A DNA stretch of 64,000 bases from JACJWR01 sp963752505 (GTDB taxonomy: Bacteria > Actinomycetota > Actinomycetes > S36-B12 > UBA10799), in contig CAVVYM010000001.1 of the NCBI GenBank assembly GCA_963752505.1, forward strand, positions 186,001-250,000, written 5' to 3'. Position 1 is the stretch's first letter. Each line of letters starts with the position of its first letter. Under the pieces are notes generated by a model, which worked only from the letters and a program-made list of their open reading frames with translations, made no database searches and had not been told where the DNA came from. Shown here piece after piece: positions 36,051-45,162 of this stretch. The position numbers and the translations under genes are program-made.

Positions 36051-36417
36051 CGACGGCGCCCTCCGCGATTTGGGCGGGCACTACCGTCAGCGGGGCGGGA
36101 GATTTGCCCAACGCAATGATCTTGCGCGACCATCGGGGAGCCTTGATCCCAGCGACCCCCGGGGTCCAGTCGAGGTTCTCGCCGGTGCACACGTCAAAGC
36201 GGGAGTTGTGCCATGGGCACGTGATCACTCCGTCGGCGTACTCGCCGCGGGGACCCTTGGTGAGGCTGAGTCCGGCGTGAGGGCACTTGTCAACCACCAC
36301 GCAGACTTCGTCGGGCGCCTCCGAACTGCGCACCACGACGTAGGCGGTGCCAGCCACTTTGACCGGCGTGGCCTTGTCGAGCGGGAATTCGGAAAGGGCA
36401 CCGAGCACTTGAGTCAT
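36037..36417 (-). CDS. Rieske [2Fe-2S] ferredoxin-like protein
   Basis: The product has 126 residues. The cluster ligands are Cys45/His47 (DKCPHAGLSL) and Cys67/His70 (TCPWHNSRFD), the standard C-x-H and C-x-x-H pair. A later KAPRW segment and the total length fit the soluble NirD/BphF-type electron carriers. The ATG at 36417 has a TAGATT box 7 nt upstream. It is divergent from the lipoprotein gene. The oxygenase or reductase partner is not in the window. Confidence 0.88.
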   Translation of the reverse strand: MTQVLGALSEFPLDKATPVKVAGTAYVVVRSSEAPDEVCVVVDKCPHAGLSLTKGPRGEYADGVITCPWHNSRFDVCTGENLDWTPGVAGIKAPRWSRKIIALGKSPAPLTVVPAQIAEGAVVIEG

Positions 36418-36424
36418 GGTTATC

Positions 36425-36430
36425 AATCTA
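36425..36430 (-). promoter_or_regulatory. -10 box TAGATT, leaderless-type
   Basis: It is on the minus strand, 7 nt before the Rieske ATG at 36417. Confidence 0.45.
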
Positions 36431-36450
36431 CTCAGGGCGAAAGACGCGCG

Positions 36451-36456
36451 TAGCAT
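36451..36456 (+). promoter_or_regulatory. -10 box TAGCAT, leaderless-type
   Basis: It ends 6 nt before the lipoprotein ATG at 36463 and lies back-to-back with the Rieske promoter. Confidence 0.45.
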
Positions 36457-36462
36457 GAGGAC

Positions 36463-37395
36463 ATGGCTGGATTGATACGCACAGGCGCTGTCCTTGTCGC
36501 ACCGATGCTGGGCCTCGGTCTCTTGACTGGCTGTACCTCCTCCACCGGCGACGACGCCGCAACCGCATCGGCGTCGGCATCCGTGTCCCAACCGGCGGCG
36601 GTGGCCACGGTGTCTTCGGCGACCGTCGAACAGGCCGAACAGGGTGCCGAGGAGTTCTTCAGCCTGCTGCAGCGCGGCGACATCGAGGGGCTCGACGCTT
36701 TCCTGGCCCCCGCCTTCCAGATCGCACGTGCGGATGGCAGCACCGCCGACAAAGAGGCGTACCTCGCCAATCCGGCCGAGGTGGGCGCATACCGGCTCTC
36801 AGACTTCTTCGTCACCGAATCGGGCGACGCTCTCGTTGCGCGCTACACGGTGACCGTCAGGGAACGCATCGACACCCAGCTGTACACCTCCGATCCGCGC
36901 CAGCGTCTGAGTGTGTTCGTGCGCGACGGAGACGACCAGACGCTGCTGGCCCACGCAAATCTCAACACGCCCAACAACCCGGGCCCTACCCCGTCCGTGC
37001 AGTCCGACACCAGCGTCGGCAGCTCGGATGCCTCCGACGTGGCCATCGCCGAGGAGACCCAGAATGCTTTCTTCGGTGCATTGGCAGAGCGGGACCAGGA
37101 AGCCCTGGATTCATTGCTCTCCCCAGCGTTCCAACTGGTGCGCGCGGATGGGTCGTCGGCGACCAAAGAGCAGTACCTGGCAAACCCCGCAACTATGGAC
37201 TCGTTCGAGCTGACCGACTTCGTCACCACGCGCCAGGGCGACCTCATCGTCGCCCGCTTCATGGGAGCGACAGCCGAGACCATCGACGGCCAGACCTACA
37301 ACACCGAACCGGCGCCCAGGTTCGCGGTCATGCAGGAGGAAAACGGGCAGTGGCGCATCATCGCCCAGGTGAACTTCAACGTGCCCCAATCCTGA
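36463..37395 (+). CDS. Lipoprotein with two NTF2-like (DUF4440-type) domains
   Basis: The product has 310 residues. The signal peptide ends in LLTGC, with the lipidated Cys at 24. Two homologous halves follow. The first has FFSLLQRGDIEGLDAFLAPA with FQIARADGSTADKEAYLANP. The second has FFGALAERDQEALDSLLSPA with FQLVRADGSSATKEQYLANP. They are joined by a Pro/Ser linker near 180. This is an internal duplication of an NTF2-like fold. The ligand is unknown and the protein should face outward on the membrane. Confidence 0.8.
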   Translation: MAGLIRTGAVLVAPMLGLGLLTGCTSSTGDDAATASASASVSQPAAVATVSSATVEQAEQGAEEFFSLLQRGDIEGLDAFLAPAFQIARADGSTADKEAYLANPAEVGAYRLSDFFVTESGDALVARYTVTVRERIDTQLYTSDPRQRLSVFVRDGDDQTLLAHANLNTPNNPGPTPSVQSDTSVGSSDASDVAIAEETQNAFFGALAERDQEALDSLLSPAFQLVRADGSSATKEQYLANPATMDSFELTDFVTTRQGDLIVARFMGATAETIDGQTYNTEPAPRFAVMQEENGQWRIIAQVNFNVPQS

Positions 37396-37444
37396 TCCGA
37401 CCGGGTCAGCCCCACGCGCGCGGCGCCTCGGTAGCGGTTGAGAA

Positions 37445-38626
37445 TCACGAATGCACAGCCGGCGTTCCGAACACATGGGCCCGGCTCAAGTAGGCGGACA
37501 ACCGCAAGAAGCATCCGACCCGGTCGTTGTACTTGGACACGTAGGCCGAACCCCGGCGCCCCTCCACATCGTTGTCGGCGCCGTCGCGCAGTCGCTGTGC
37601 TACCGCGGACGCTAGGAGCGCCGTGTTCCCGATCGGCACCACCGCGCCTGCCTCGGATTTCGCCACAACCTCACTGCCCGCTACTGCCGTGATCACGACA
37701 GCACGCCCCGTGGCCATCGCCTCCAGCATCGCCAACGACATACCCTCCCACCGCGAGGGCAGCACCACGACGTCCGCCGCCGCAACCCAATCGTGCGGAT
37801 CCGGGACGTCGCCCACAAAGCGGACGCCCGGCGGCGCGGCCGCCTCCAGGTCACCTCGCTGCGGACCGTCCCCGACCACTACTAGCCTCGAATTCGGGGC
37901 TTCCCCGGCGATACTCGGCCATGCGGCAAGCAACTGATCATGACCCTTTTGGCGCGTCAGCCGCCCCACCGATACCGCGAGCGGCTCATCACCCAGGCCG
38001 AGCCGACCCCGCGCAGCCCTGCGCTCGTCGGCCGCAGCCAGACCCCACCCCAGCGGAACCGGATTGTGCACCATCGCCAGCGGAGCGTGGATGGAATTCT
38101 TGATCGTCGCCGACACCTGGGCTTCGGACACCGCAACGATCAGGTTGGTCCAGCGTGCGGCGCGGCGCTCCCAGCGCAGGGCCGCTGCAGCCAGCGACGG
38201 GGACAGCGATTGAAAGGACCACACGTGGGGCAGGTACACAGTCGGCAGTTCGCCCCGCACTGTGAGCCGGCCAGACAGCCCGGCCCGCGCGCCGTGCAGC
38301 ACCACCATCTCCGGTGCGACATCGTCGAGGATGCGTCGTAGCGAACGCGAACGTGCCATGAGGCCCTCGCCCTCGACGCCGTCGGAATCCCACCGGTGGC
38401 TCTGACAGCACGGCCCCATCGATTCCGGTTCCGGGGTGGCGACGTGCACATCCCATTCGCCCTCGCCTTGAAACTCGGAGGCATCCTGCACGTATCGAGC
38501 GACGCCTTCCTGTCCGCGCGCGACCACGTGGAGCACCCGGCGCCGCACAGCGAACGGATGCAGTCCGCTCACAGTGCGCCAATAGCGCTCGACGTCGGGA
38601 TCGTCGAAAGGAATCTGATCGCCCAC
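37445..38626 (-). CDS. Glycosyltransferase family 4 protein
   Basis: The product has 393 residues with the GT-B fold. The donor-binding C-half has SVGRLTRQKGHDQLL, VVVGDGPQRGDLE and LPSRWEGMSLAMLEAMATG with the EX7E-type Glu pair. It transfers a nucleotide-activated sugar, probably to a cell-surface glycan. The GTG start at 38626 directly follows the TAG stop of the upstream glycosyltransferase, so the two are co-translated. Confidence 0.88.
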   Translation of the reverse strand: MGDQIPFDDPDVERYWRTVSGLHPFAVRRRVLHVVARGQEGVARYVQDASEFQGEGEWDVHVATPEPESMGPCCQSHRWDSDGVEGEGLMARSRSLRRILDDVAPEMVVLHGARAGLSGRLTVRGELPTVYLPHVWSFQSLSPSLAAAALRWERRAARWTNLIVAVSEAQVSATIKNSIHAPLAMVHNPVPLGWGLAAADERRAARGRLGLGDEPLAVSVGRLTRQKGHDQLLAAWPSIAGEAPNSRLVVVGDGPQRGDLEAAAPPGVRFVGDVPDPHDWVAAADVVVLPSRWEGMSLAMLEAMATGRAVVITAVAGSEVVAKSEAGAVVPIGNTALLASAVAQRLRDGADNDVEGRRGSAYVSKYNDRVGCFLRLSAYLSRAHVFGTPAVHS

Positions 38627-39739
38627 CTAACTCAACTCCCGGTGGCTCCGCCGACGCACGGCTGCAATTGTCTCCGCCGCCACCTCGTCCCACGTGCGGT
38701 CGGTCAACGGAGCTCGCCGTTCTTGCGGCGGGCCGAGTTGCTCGATCAACGCCGCCGACCATCGGTCGGGGCGATCGCTGGGTTCAACCCGTGCCAGGTC
38801 GCGCGCGGCCTCGGACACGGCCGGATCGTCGGAGACGACCAGCGGTGCTCCGATGGCTTGGGCCTCCACCACAGGTAATCCGAATCCCTCCAATGCACTG
38901 GGCAACGCCACGCAGGCCGTGTGCTCGTAGCACCACCGCAGGTGCGCATCACTCACCAATCCCAGACGCAGCAATTCCCCGCGCTCCTCCAGCACCCGCA
39001 TTTCGGCGCTGGCCTCGGGCTTGCCGCGTCCCGGCGGGCCCGCGAGGACCAGCATCGCATCGGGTACGGCCTCATGAACCGCAGGCCATGCCGCGAGCAA
39101 CAGGGAGAGGTTCTTGCGCGGAGAGCCGTCGCCGACCGTCAGAATGAACGGTCGCCCGGTGTCCAAGGCCGCCACGGGCTCGGCGGCAACCGTGAGCAGC
39201 GACGGTGAGGCCGCCAACGGAACGACGACACTGCGGTTGCGTGCTGATGGCACGTAGGCGAGCATCCGGCTCTGCGTGGCCGCGCTGACGCACACCAGAA
39301 GATCCGCATCGCGGATCGACTCCAAGTAGGGCCCTCGCAGCCTGCTCGCCTCTCGGTCGTCATGATCGGCCTCGCGGTCCAGCGGCAACATGTCGTGCAC
39401 CGTGAGAATGCGCAAGGCACCCGTGGCCGGCGGCAGGATGTGCCGTGCGCCGTGCACCACATCGAACCGGGCAGCGGCATCCGGGATCCCCCTGCCACGG
39501 CGCTGGCGGCGCGCATGCCGGGAGGACTCCCAGCCCCGGGCCACGTGCACCCGGTCGCCGTCGCCCAAACGCTCGGCCCACCAACTGGCGGCGGCTGGGC
39601 AAGCCACGACGTGGACCTCCACGTCCGCGGCCCGGTCAAGCGCTCGGGTGAACTCCACCACGTAACGCACGACGCCGCTTCCAGCGCCGCCCGGCGGCAC
39701 GTGTCCGGCCAGCATCAACCAGCGCAGTGGTGCCGTCAT
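38627..39739 (-). CDS. Glycosyltransferase family 4 protein (mannosyltransferase-like)
   Basis: The product has 370 residues with a GT-B fold. The N-half has HVPPGGAGSGVVRYVVEF, and the C-half LTVGDGSPRKNLSLLL and LPSALEGFGLPVVEAQAIG. The start is the ATG at 39739, with GGAAGG upstream; a longer open frame lacks homology. It is the first gene of a two-gene glycosyltransferase operon, probably for an envelope polysaccharide, with no other polysaccharide genes nearby. Confidence 0.87.
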   Translation of the reverse strand: MTAPLRWLMLAGHVPPGGAGSGVVRYVVEFTRALDRAADVEVHVVACPAAASWWAERLGDGDRVHVARGWESSRHARRQRRGRGIPDAAARFDVVHGARHILPPATGALRILTVHDMLPLDREADHDDREASRLRGPYLESIRDADLLVCVSAATQSRMLAYVPSARNRSVVVPLAASPSLLTVAAEPVAALDTGRPFILTVGDGSPRKNLSLLLAAWPAVHEAVPDAMLVLAGPPGRGKPEASAEMRVLEERGELLRLGLVSDAHLRWCYEHTACVALPSALEGFGLPVVEAQAIGAPLVVSDDPAVSEAARDLARVEPSDRPDRWSAALIEQLGPPQERRAPLTDRTWDEVAAETIAAVRRRSHRELS

Positions 39740-39921
39740 AGCCACCTTCCCTGGATCGCGACCGACCGCGGACCGCCCCGACGCGTGCCCGCTGTCGAGG
39801 CTAGAACTTTTGCGGCCCGCATGTGAGGCATCGAGTAAAACGCCTGCGCGCGCGGCGAACCTCCGGCTCACCCGAATCCGCTGCGGTCGTCGAGCGCGCC
39901 AGCGGGGCTGACCCCTTGGGC

Positions 39922-40719
39922 CTAGTGCCCTATGGCGCTGGGTTGCTCGACGTGGGTCAGGTGACCGTCCAGGATCTCGAATACCCGGTCGGTGTACTCC
40001 ACCATGCGCAGGTCGTGGGTGACCATGATGCCCGTCTTGCCGCGACCCTTGATCTCGCGCCTCAGCAACTCCACGACCTGACGACCCATGGCGGTGTCGA
40101 GCGCTGCCGTGGGTTCATCCACCAGTACCAGGTCGGGGTCGTTCATCAAGGCCCGACCGATCGCCACGCGTTGGCGCTCGCCGCCCGAGAGTTGCTCCGG
40201 CAGGTTCTTCGCCCGATCAGCTAGTCCCAACTCCTCCAGCAACTGATCGGCGCGTTGGTTGGCTTGCGTGCGCGAGATTCCCTTGACCAACGACGAGACA
40301 AAGAGCAGATTCTCCCGAGCGGTCAGGAAGGGCACGAGGTTCGCCGACTGAAACACGAAGCCAACCCGCTCGGCGCGCAACTTCGTGAGTTCCTTCTTGC
40401 TCAACGCTGTCACGTCGACGTCTCCGACGGTCACGGTGCCAGAGGTCGGAGCCAGCAGCCCACCGATGATGGAGATGAGCGTGGTCTTCCCCGACCCCGA
40501 GGGGCCCAGGAGGGCGACGAACTCACCCTCGTCCACGGCCATCGTCGCGTCCGAGACCGCGACTACCTCGGTGTGTCCGCTGCCATACACCTTGCGCACG
40601 TCATTCACGTGCAGCAGAGCCGACGGATGACCAGCCGCGTCATCGGCCGGGGACTCACCCGGGCCGTCGAAAGCGGACCGCGTGGCATCCAGCACTGGAT
40701 CGTCGTTTGGGTCGGTCAC
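39922..40719 (-). CDS. ABC transporter ATP-binding protein, MacB/LolD type
   Basis: The product has 265 residues. Walker A is GPSGSGKTTLIS, the signature is LSGGERQRVAIGRALM and Walker B is DLVLVDEPTAALD, followed by the switch His in MVTHDLRM. This subclass powers FtsX-like permeases that move lipoproteins or small molecules at the outer face, not import systems. The start overlaps the permease stop by 4 bp. The third gene of the operon, it works with the two permeases upstream. Confidence 0.93.
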   Translation of the reverse strand: MTDPNDDPVLDATRSAFDGPGESPADDAAGHPSALLHVNDVRKVYGSGHTEVVAVSDATMAVDEGEFVALLGPSGSGKTTLISIIGGLLAPTSGTVTVGDVDVTALSKKELTKLRAERVGFVFQSANLVPFLTARENLLFVSSLVKGISRTQANQRADQLLEELGLADRAKNLPEQLSGGERQRVAIGRALMNDPDLVLVDEPTAALDTAMGRQVVELLRREIKGRGKTGIMVTHDLRMVEYTDRVFEILDGHLTHVEQPSAIGH

Positions 40720-41819
40720 AAGGCACCTCCGATAGCGGTGGCCGGGTCGATCTTGGCGATTCGACGCAGCGAGAACAGGGCGCCGACGACGCCGGCGACG
40801 AGCGTGAAAATGGCGATGGTGATGAGCGTCTCCGTGCGATACAGCGTTGGCACTTCAGGGGGAATGATGAGGTCGAACAAGCGGGCCACCACGGCACCTA
40901 TCACCACTCCGAGGGCCGATGCGATGAGGGCTTGCAGGATCACGCCGCGGCCCAGCCGCCCGGTGGAGGCACCCAGCGCCTTGAGCGCGGCGAAGAGTTC
41001 GCGCTTCTCCAGCACGAGAAGGGCAAAGAAGAGGGCAACGACCAGGCCGGCCACCGCCAAGGTGGTGTAGATGATGGAGTTCAGCGTCGAGTTTTGCTGC
41101 TCCACCCCCGGGATGGCGAGTCCGGTCTCTTCTGCGGTCAGCGCCGTCGTCCCCGGCACTGCGGCTGCAATGCTTTCGAGGTCGGCGTCTGTCTCGGCGA
41201 TCACCGCGACCGCGTTGACGGTGTCCGTCTGTCCGCGTAGTTCCGGCCGGACCGCGTCTCGCATCGCCCGCCAGGTGTCGACCGTGGTCCAGAGGGTGGG
41301 CTGCAACTGATACTCGGAGTCCGCGGTGAAGCCCACGACCTCGGCAGAGACGTCGCCGACGGACACTTGGGATCCGAGCGTGACACCGGCATCGCGCAGC
41401 GCCTGGTCGACTGCAGCCTTGCCGGTGTCACCCGGGCTGGGAAGTGTGCCTTCCACCGCAGTCGGCGAGCCGGCGCCGCCGGGGTCGATGCCAAACACCG
41501 CAAGGTCAATCGGACCCTCGGGGCCGACGCCGCCGGTGAGCAGCACCCCCACCGGCCCGGCCTGTTCCACGCCGGGGGCGGCCGCCACCTTCTCGACGTC
41601 GGATTCCGGCAGCCTTGAGCGCACCAGCGAACCCTCCGCGTCTTGGTCGAACACGTAGGCGGTGGCGGACGTGCTGCGCACCGCGCCGGTGGCACCGAAG
41701 AACAGCCCGTCAGCCAGCGCTGCGAGCACCAACACCAGAAAGACGATGAGCGATAGTGCGGCCACGATGGCCGCGAAGCGTCCCTTTCCGCGTCGAATCT
41801 CATTGAGCGCAAGCATCAT
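40716..41819 (-). CDS. FtsX-like ABC transporter permease (second)
   Basis: The product has 367 residues. An N-terminal helix (FAAIVAALSLIVFLVLVLAA) is followed by a MacB_PCD-like periplasmic domain and three C-terminal helices with the FtsX signature around LFAALKALGASTGRLG and IAKIDPATAIGG. The ATG at 41819 overlaps the stop of the first permease (ATGATG). Though the frame stays open to 43232, the upstream part is antisense-like sequence in the first permease gene. Confidence 0.88.
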   Translation of the reverse strand: MMLALNEIRRGKGRFAAIVAALSLIVFLVLVLAALADGLFFGATGAVRSTSATAYVFDQDAEGSLVRSRLPESDVEKVAAAPGVEQAGPVGVLLTGGVGPEGPIDLAVFGIDPGGAGSPTAVEGTLPSPGDTGKAAVDQALRDAGVTLGSQVSVGDVSAEVVGFTADSEYQLQPTLWTTVDTWRAMRDAVRPELRGQTDTVNAVAVIAETDADLESIAAAVPGTTALTAEETGLAIPGVEQQNSTLNSIIYTTLAVAGLVVALFFALLVLEKRELFAALKALGASTGRLGRGVILQALIASALGVVIGAVVARLFDLIIPPEVPTLYRTETLITIAIFTLVAGVVGALFSLRRIAKIDPATAIGGAL

Positions 41820-42913
41820 CGGGCTCCCACCGCTGTCGCCGGATCGATCTTCGCGATTCTTCGAATGCTCAACAGGCCGGCGGCCAGTGAGAAGACCAAC
41901 ACCGCCAGCACCGTTCCGATCACCAGCCCCGGTTCGAGGGCGACGGGAATACCGGTGTTCAGGCCCTGCACCGCCAGCCAGGTGAGCACCAGCGCTATGG
42001 CCGAGGCGATCAGCACCACCGCCGTGATCTGTATGGCGACGGATCCGGCCAGCCGGCCGGTCGAGGTACCGATGGCTCTGAGCAATGTGAAAGCTTTCAT
42101 CTTCTGGACGGTCAGAATGAGGAAGAAGAACCCGATCACCACGATGCCGATGACGAACGTGAGGCCCACCAGGATGCCGAAACTCTGCGAGATCGATGCA
42201 ATGCCGGGGATCAGCGCCACTGCTTGATCCCGGGAGTACCCCGTCACCCCGTCGATCGACTCGGTCACCGCCGTGGCCACCGTCGTTACGTCGCTGCCCT
42301 CTGTGACGTCGAAGGCCACCGCGTTGATGGGCACGAACGGCAGGCCCGGGTTCGCTGCCGTCACGGCGGTTGAGTAGGTCTCGAGTTGGACGTACGCGGT
42401 GGGCAATGCGTTGAACTGCGCTCCACGAATGGTGCCGACCACGGTGAGGGTGGTGCCGCCGGGCTCCAGTGTCAGCGTGTCGCCAATGGCTAGTCCGCCG
42501 CCGTCCACGGCTGCCTCGCCGGGCGCCTCGGGGAGTCGACCCGAAGCCAGGCCGGTGGGCGCGCCAGGGCCCTGCAACTCGTAGCCGAAGACCTGAACCT
42601 CGGTCAGTTCGTCGGCAAGTTGGGCATTCGAGGTGAAAGTCCCGATCCCCGCCGCCTCCGCGACCCCGGGGACCGTCGCGACTTCGGCCACTGTCTCCGC
42701 GGGCAGCCGAGAAGCCACGATGTTGTCGCGGGCGCTGTCGGCGTACACCAGCCCGTCGGTGCGGAGGCCCTCGAGCGCTCCCACCAGCGATGAGACGAGC
42801 GCGTTGGACAGCGTCGTCAGGAGCAACACCAGGAACACCAGCAGCGCCACCGCTCCCGTGAGGAGACCAAAACGCAGCTTTGCACGTTTCATTTCCGTTC
42901 CGGCTAAGCCCAT
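41816..42913 (-). CDS. FtsX-like ABC transporter permease (first)
   Basis: The product has 365 residues with the same plan as its neighbour: helix 1 (LRFGLLTGAVALLVFLVLLL), an external domain, and three C-terminal helices with AFTLLRAIGTSTGRLAG and IAKIDPATAVG. The start at 42913 gives the N-terminal length normal for the family; ATG 42892 is possible. It forms a heterodimeric exporter with the second permease and the ATPase. No membrane-fusion (MacA-like) gene is present. Confidence 0.88.
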   Translation of the reverse strand: MGLAGTEMKRAKLRFGLLTGAVALLVFLVLLLTTLSNALVSSLVGALEGLRTDGLVYADSARDNIVASRLPAETVAEVATVPGVAEAAGIGTFTSNAQLADELTEVQVFGYELQGPGAPTGLASGRLPEAPGEAAVDGGGLAIGDTLTLEPGGTTLTVVGTIRGAQFNALPTAYVQLETYSTAVTAANPGLPFVPINAVAFDVTEGSDVTTVATAVTESIDGVTGYSRDQAVALIPGIASISQSFGILVGLTFVIGIVVIGFFFLILTVQKMKAFTLLRAIGTSTGRLAGSVAIQITAVVLIASAIALVLTWLAVQGLNTGIPVALEPGLVIGTVLAVLVFSLAAGLLSIRRIAKIDPATAVGAR

Positions 42914-43100
42914 ACGGGCAATCGTGCCGTACGCCCCATCGGTCAGCACCTCGGGACGACAATGCGGGCCAATACGGGCCAATGGGGTCGAATCGGGCAC
43001 GGCCCACTTCGACCAGCTCGCAGCCGATTTCCCCGAGCTTGGGAGGCCGGTCGCGCACCTGGTGCCGCGGAGCCGTTGGGCCCCCAGCACAATAGAAGCC

Positions 43101-43481
43101 ATGACATCGCAAACCCCAGACAGCGATCGCTACCACGCCCACGGAAAGGGAGTGCAGGAGGAGCTCGCGCCGCTCGGACGCGACCTTCGCCGGGCGATTC
43201 CCGACGTCTACGCCGCTTTCGGCCAGCTGCACAGCGCCGCGTTGGCACCTGGCGAGCTCGACGCCAAGACCAAGGAACTCATCGCCCTGGCCATCTCGGT
43301 CTCATCGCAGTGCGACGGCTGCATCGCATCGCACGCCCGCGGTGCGGCCCGTCATGGGGCGACCGAAGCGGAAGTCAGCGAGGCCATCGGTGTGGTCATG
43401 CTCATGGCTGGCGGCCCCGCCACCGTGTATGGACCCCGCGCGCTCGCCTCGTTCCGCAGTTTCGCACCACCGGCCGAGTAG
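43101..43481 (+). CDS. Carboxymuconolactone decarboxylase family protein (AhpD-like)
   Basis: The product has 126 residues. The redox motif is CDGCIASH with Cys71, Cys74 and His78, as in AhpD-type alkylhydroperoxidases rather than true decarboxylases. KTKELIALAISVSSQ precedes it and GVVMLMAGGPATVYG follows. It probably cycles disulfides in peroxide defence. The start at 43101 is set by family length and lacks a Shine-Dalgarno. Confidence 0.88.
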   Translation: MTSQTPDSDRYHAHGKGVQEELAPLGRDLRRAIPDVYAAFGQLHSAALAPGELDAKTKELIALAISVSSQCDGCIASHARGAARHGATEAEVSEAIGVVMLMAGGPATVYGPRALASFRSFAPPAE

Positions 43482-43506
43482 CAGCCCACTTCGCCAGACT
43501 CGGACG

Positions 43507-44229
43507 TCAGCGCTCGAGTTCGGCGGTGATCAGCCCGCGCACGTGGTCGGACAGTTCGGGCGTGGTCATTGAGTCGACCGCCTCGCTGGGCACCGGCGGC
43601 AACACTGTGACGGATATCTCGTGGCGACCCTGCAGCACGAATCCCCGCCGCGGCAGGGCGTCGTGCGTGCCTCGGATGACAATGGGCACCACCGGGATGT
43701 GACTCTGCCGTGCCAACTCGAAAGCGCCGGGTTTGAAATCGCGCAGTTGGCCATCGCGCGACCGTGTCCCCTCGGGGAACATCATGATCGACGAACCTTC
43801 CCCAATTCGCTCACGGCACTTCCGCATCATCTGGGCCACGCTCTCGCGATCACCCCGTTTGAGGGGCACGTAGCGGTTCATAGACATGTTCCAGCCGATG
43901 AGCGGGACCCGGAAGTTCTCAACCTTCGACACCCACTTGAAGTCTTTGAACAGTCGGAAGAGCACCAGGATGTCGAGCAGCGAGAGGTGATTGGCCACCA
44001 ACATGTAGGTGTGCTTCGGCTCGATGTGCTCCCGGCCGGTGATGGTGATGGGCCATCCAGGGTTGGTCCAGGTGTAGAGGGACGCCCAGAAACACGTGAA
44101 CCGATGCAAGGCCACGAGTCGACGGTCGAACAACACCGTCAGCAGCCAGATCACCACCGCGACGGGAAAGAGAAGAACGGACGTGACCACGATGAACGCC
44201 CAAAACGCCACTGAGGCGACCCTTCTCAT
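43507..44229 (-). CDS. 1-acyl-sn-glycerol-3-phosphate acyltransferase (PlsC-like)
   Basis: The product has 240 residues. One or two N-terminal hydrophobic helices (FWAFIVVTSVLLFPVAVVIW) anchor it to the membrane. The acyltransferase motif NHLSLLD has His81 and Asp86, and motif III is FPEGTRSRDG. It acylates lysophosphatidate or a related lipid. The ATG at 44229 has a TACCCT box 6 nt upstream. Confidence 0.9.
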   Translation of the reverse strand: MRRVASVAFWAFIVVTSVLLFPVAVVIWLLTVLFDRRLVALHRFTCFWASLYTWTNPGWPITITGREHIEPKHTYMLVANHLSLLDILVLFRLFKDFKWVSKVENFRVPLIGWNMSMNRYVPLKRGDRESVAQMMRKCRERIGEGSSIMMFPEGTRSRDGQLRDFKPGAFELARQSHIPVVPIVIRGTHDALPRRGFVLQGRHEISVTVLPPVPSEAVDSMTTPELSDHVRGLITAELER

Positions 44230-44235
44230 CGGGCT

Positions 44236-44241
44236 AGGGTA
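44236..44241 (-). promoter_or_regulatory. -10 box TACCCT, leaderless-type
   Basis: It is on the minus strand, 6 nt before the PlsC-like ATG at 44229. Confidence 0.4.
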
Positions 44242-44313
44242 GCGCCGTCGGTCGTGCCGCGAGGACGATTGGCGCTCCTGCCATGCGCCAAGATGAGTCT
44301 GTTGCCGGATGCC

Positions 44314-45162
44314 CTACTTGCGGCCGGTGATGCGGTTGGCCACGCCCCCAACCTGGGTACGCAGCACATCGACCGTGGTGGTGGCGATCGCGCCGGTGCT
44401 GTCGCGGAGCAGACCGGCGACTTGGATCTCTTGGATCACGCCACTCATGAAGTCGTTGACGTCGACGCGCTCGATCACGGCATCAAGGTCGACCCGCTCG
44501 ATCACGGCATCGAGATCGACCCGCCCGAGCACCGCCTCCATGTCCACCCGGTCGAGCACCGCCTCCATGTCCACCCGGTCGAGCACCGCCTCCATGTCCA
44601 CCCGGTCGAGCACCGCCTCCATGTCGATGCGGGCCAGCAGTTCGTCGAGTGTGCGCGGGCCGGCCGCGGCCAGGAAGGTTGCGGCCAGTTGTGCCCGTTC
44701 TGCCTGCTCAGCCCGGAATTCGGAATCTAGGTCGGCCAAAGCTCCCTGCACGCGTGTGAGGAACGGTGACGTGATGCGGACCGCCCCCAACCGCCCCAGG
44801 ATCGAAGTGACGGCGGCTTCGGTCCCGGTGATGATGTCGAAGGCTCTGCTTTGCGCACGTAGCGCCATCACCGCAAGCGCGCCCGGGAGAACCCGGACCA
44901 CATCCGCGGCGTTCAACTCCTGGGTCGCGCCGGTTGCACCGGTCTGCTCGGTTGCGGATTCACCTGGGCCGGGCACGCCATCTGCGGCCTCGACGTCGGC
45001 CACCTGCGACAGCGTGGACGTCGAATAGGACGTCACGACTTCGGCAACGCCCAGGGTCAACGCCGTCCAGCGCTCTACCTCGTCAAGGACCATGCCGCTG
45101 GCCCCCGGCCGATGCCGGTAGCGGAATCTCTCCGGCGCACCGGACTCGGGTTGCGCGCTCAT
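44314..45162 (-). CDS. Nonapeptide-repeat protein of unknown function
   Basis: The product has 282 residues with no signal peptide. The middle is helical and Ala-rich. Then comes a run of about seven repeats of the 9-residue unit RVDMEAVLD, changing to RVDLDAVIE near the end. The repeat probably forms a regular helical or amphipathic rod. Similar RVDxxxxLx repeats occur in other actinobacterial proteins of unknown role. It overlaps the SDR stop by 4 bp (ATGA), so the two are translationally coupled. Confidence 0.75.
   Translation of the reverse strand: MSAQPESGAPERFRYRHRPGASGMVLDEVERWTALTLGVAEVVTSYSTSTLSQVADVEAADGVPGPGESATEQTGATGATQELNAADVVRVLPGALAVMALRAQSRAFDIITGTEAAVTSILGRLGAVRITSPFLTRVQGALADLDSEFRAEQAERAQLAATFLAAAGPRTLDELLARIDMEAVLDRVDMEAVLDRVDMEAVLDRVDMEAVLGRVDLDAVIERVDLDAVIERVDVNDFMSGVIQEIQVAGLLRDSTGAIATTTVDVLRTQVGGVANRITGRK
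44465..44626. repeat. 27-bp coding tandem repeat, six units
   Basis: Units begin ACCCGSTCGA and code (minus strand) for the nonapeptide. The units at 44546, 44573 and 44600 are identical except for the last base of the third, which points to recent expansion. Confidence 0.85.

Noticed and set aside
40716..43232. An 838-codon frame suggesting a giant permease
   Set aside because: The part above 41819 is in the wrong frame of the first permease gene and reads as Arg/Gly-rich noise; two normal FtsX-like permeases explain the region.
44465..44626. Regular 27-bp repeats as a possible CRISPR array
   Set aside because: There are no spacers between units, the units keep a reading frame coding a nonapeptide, and no cas gene is near.
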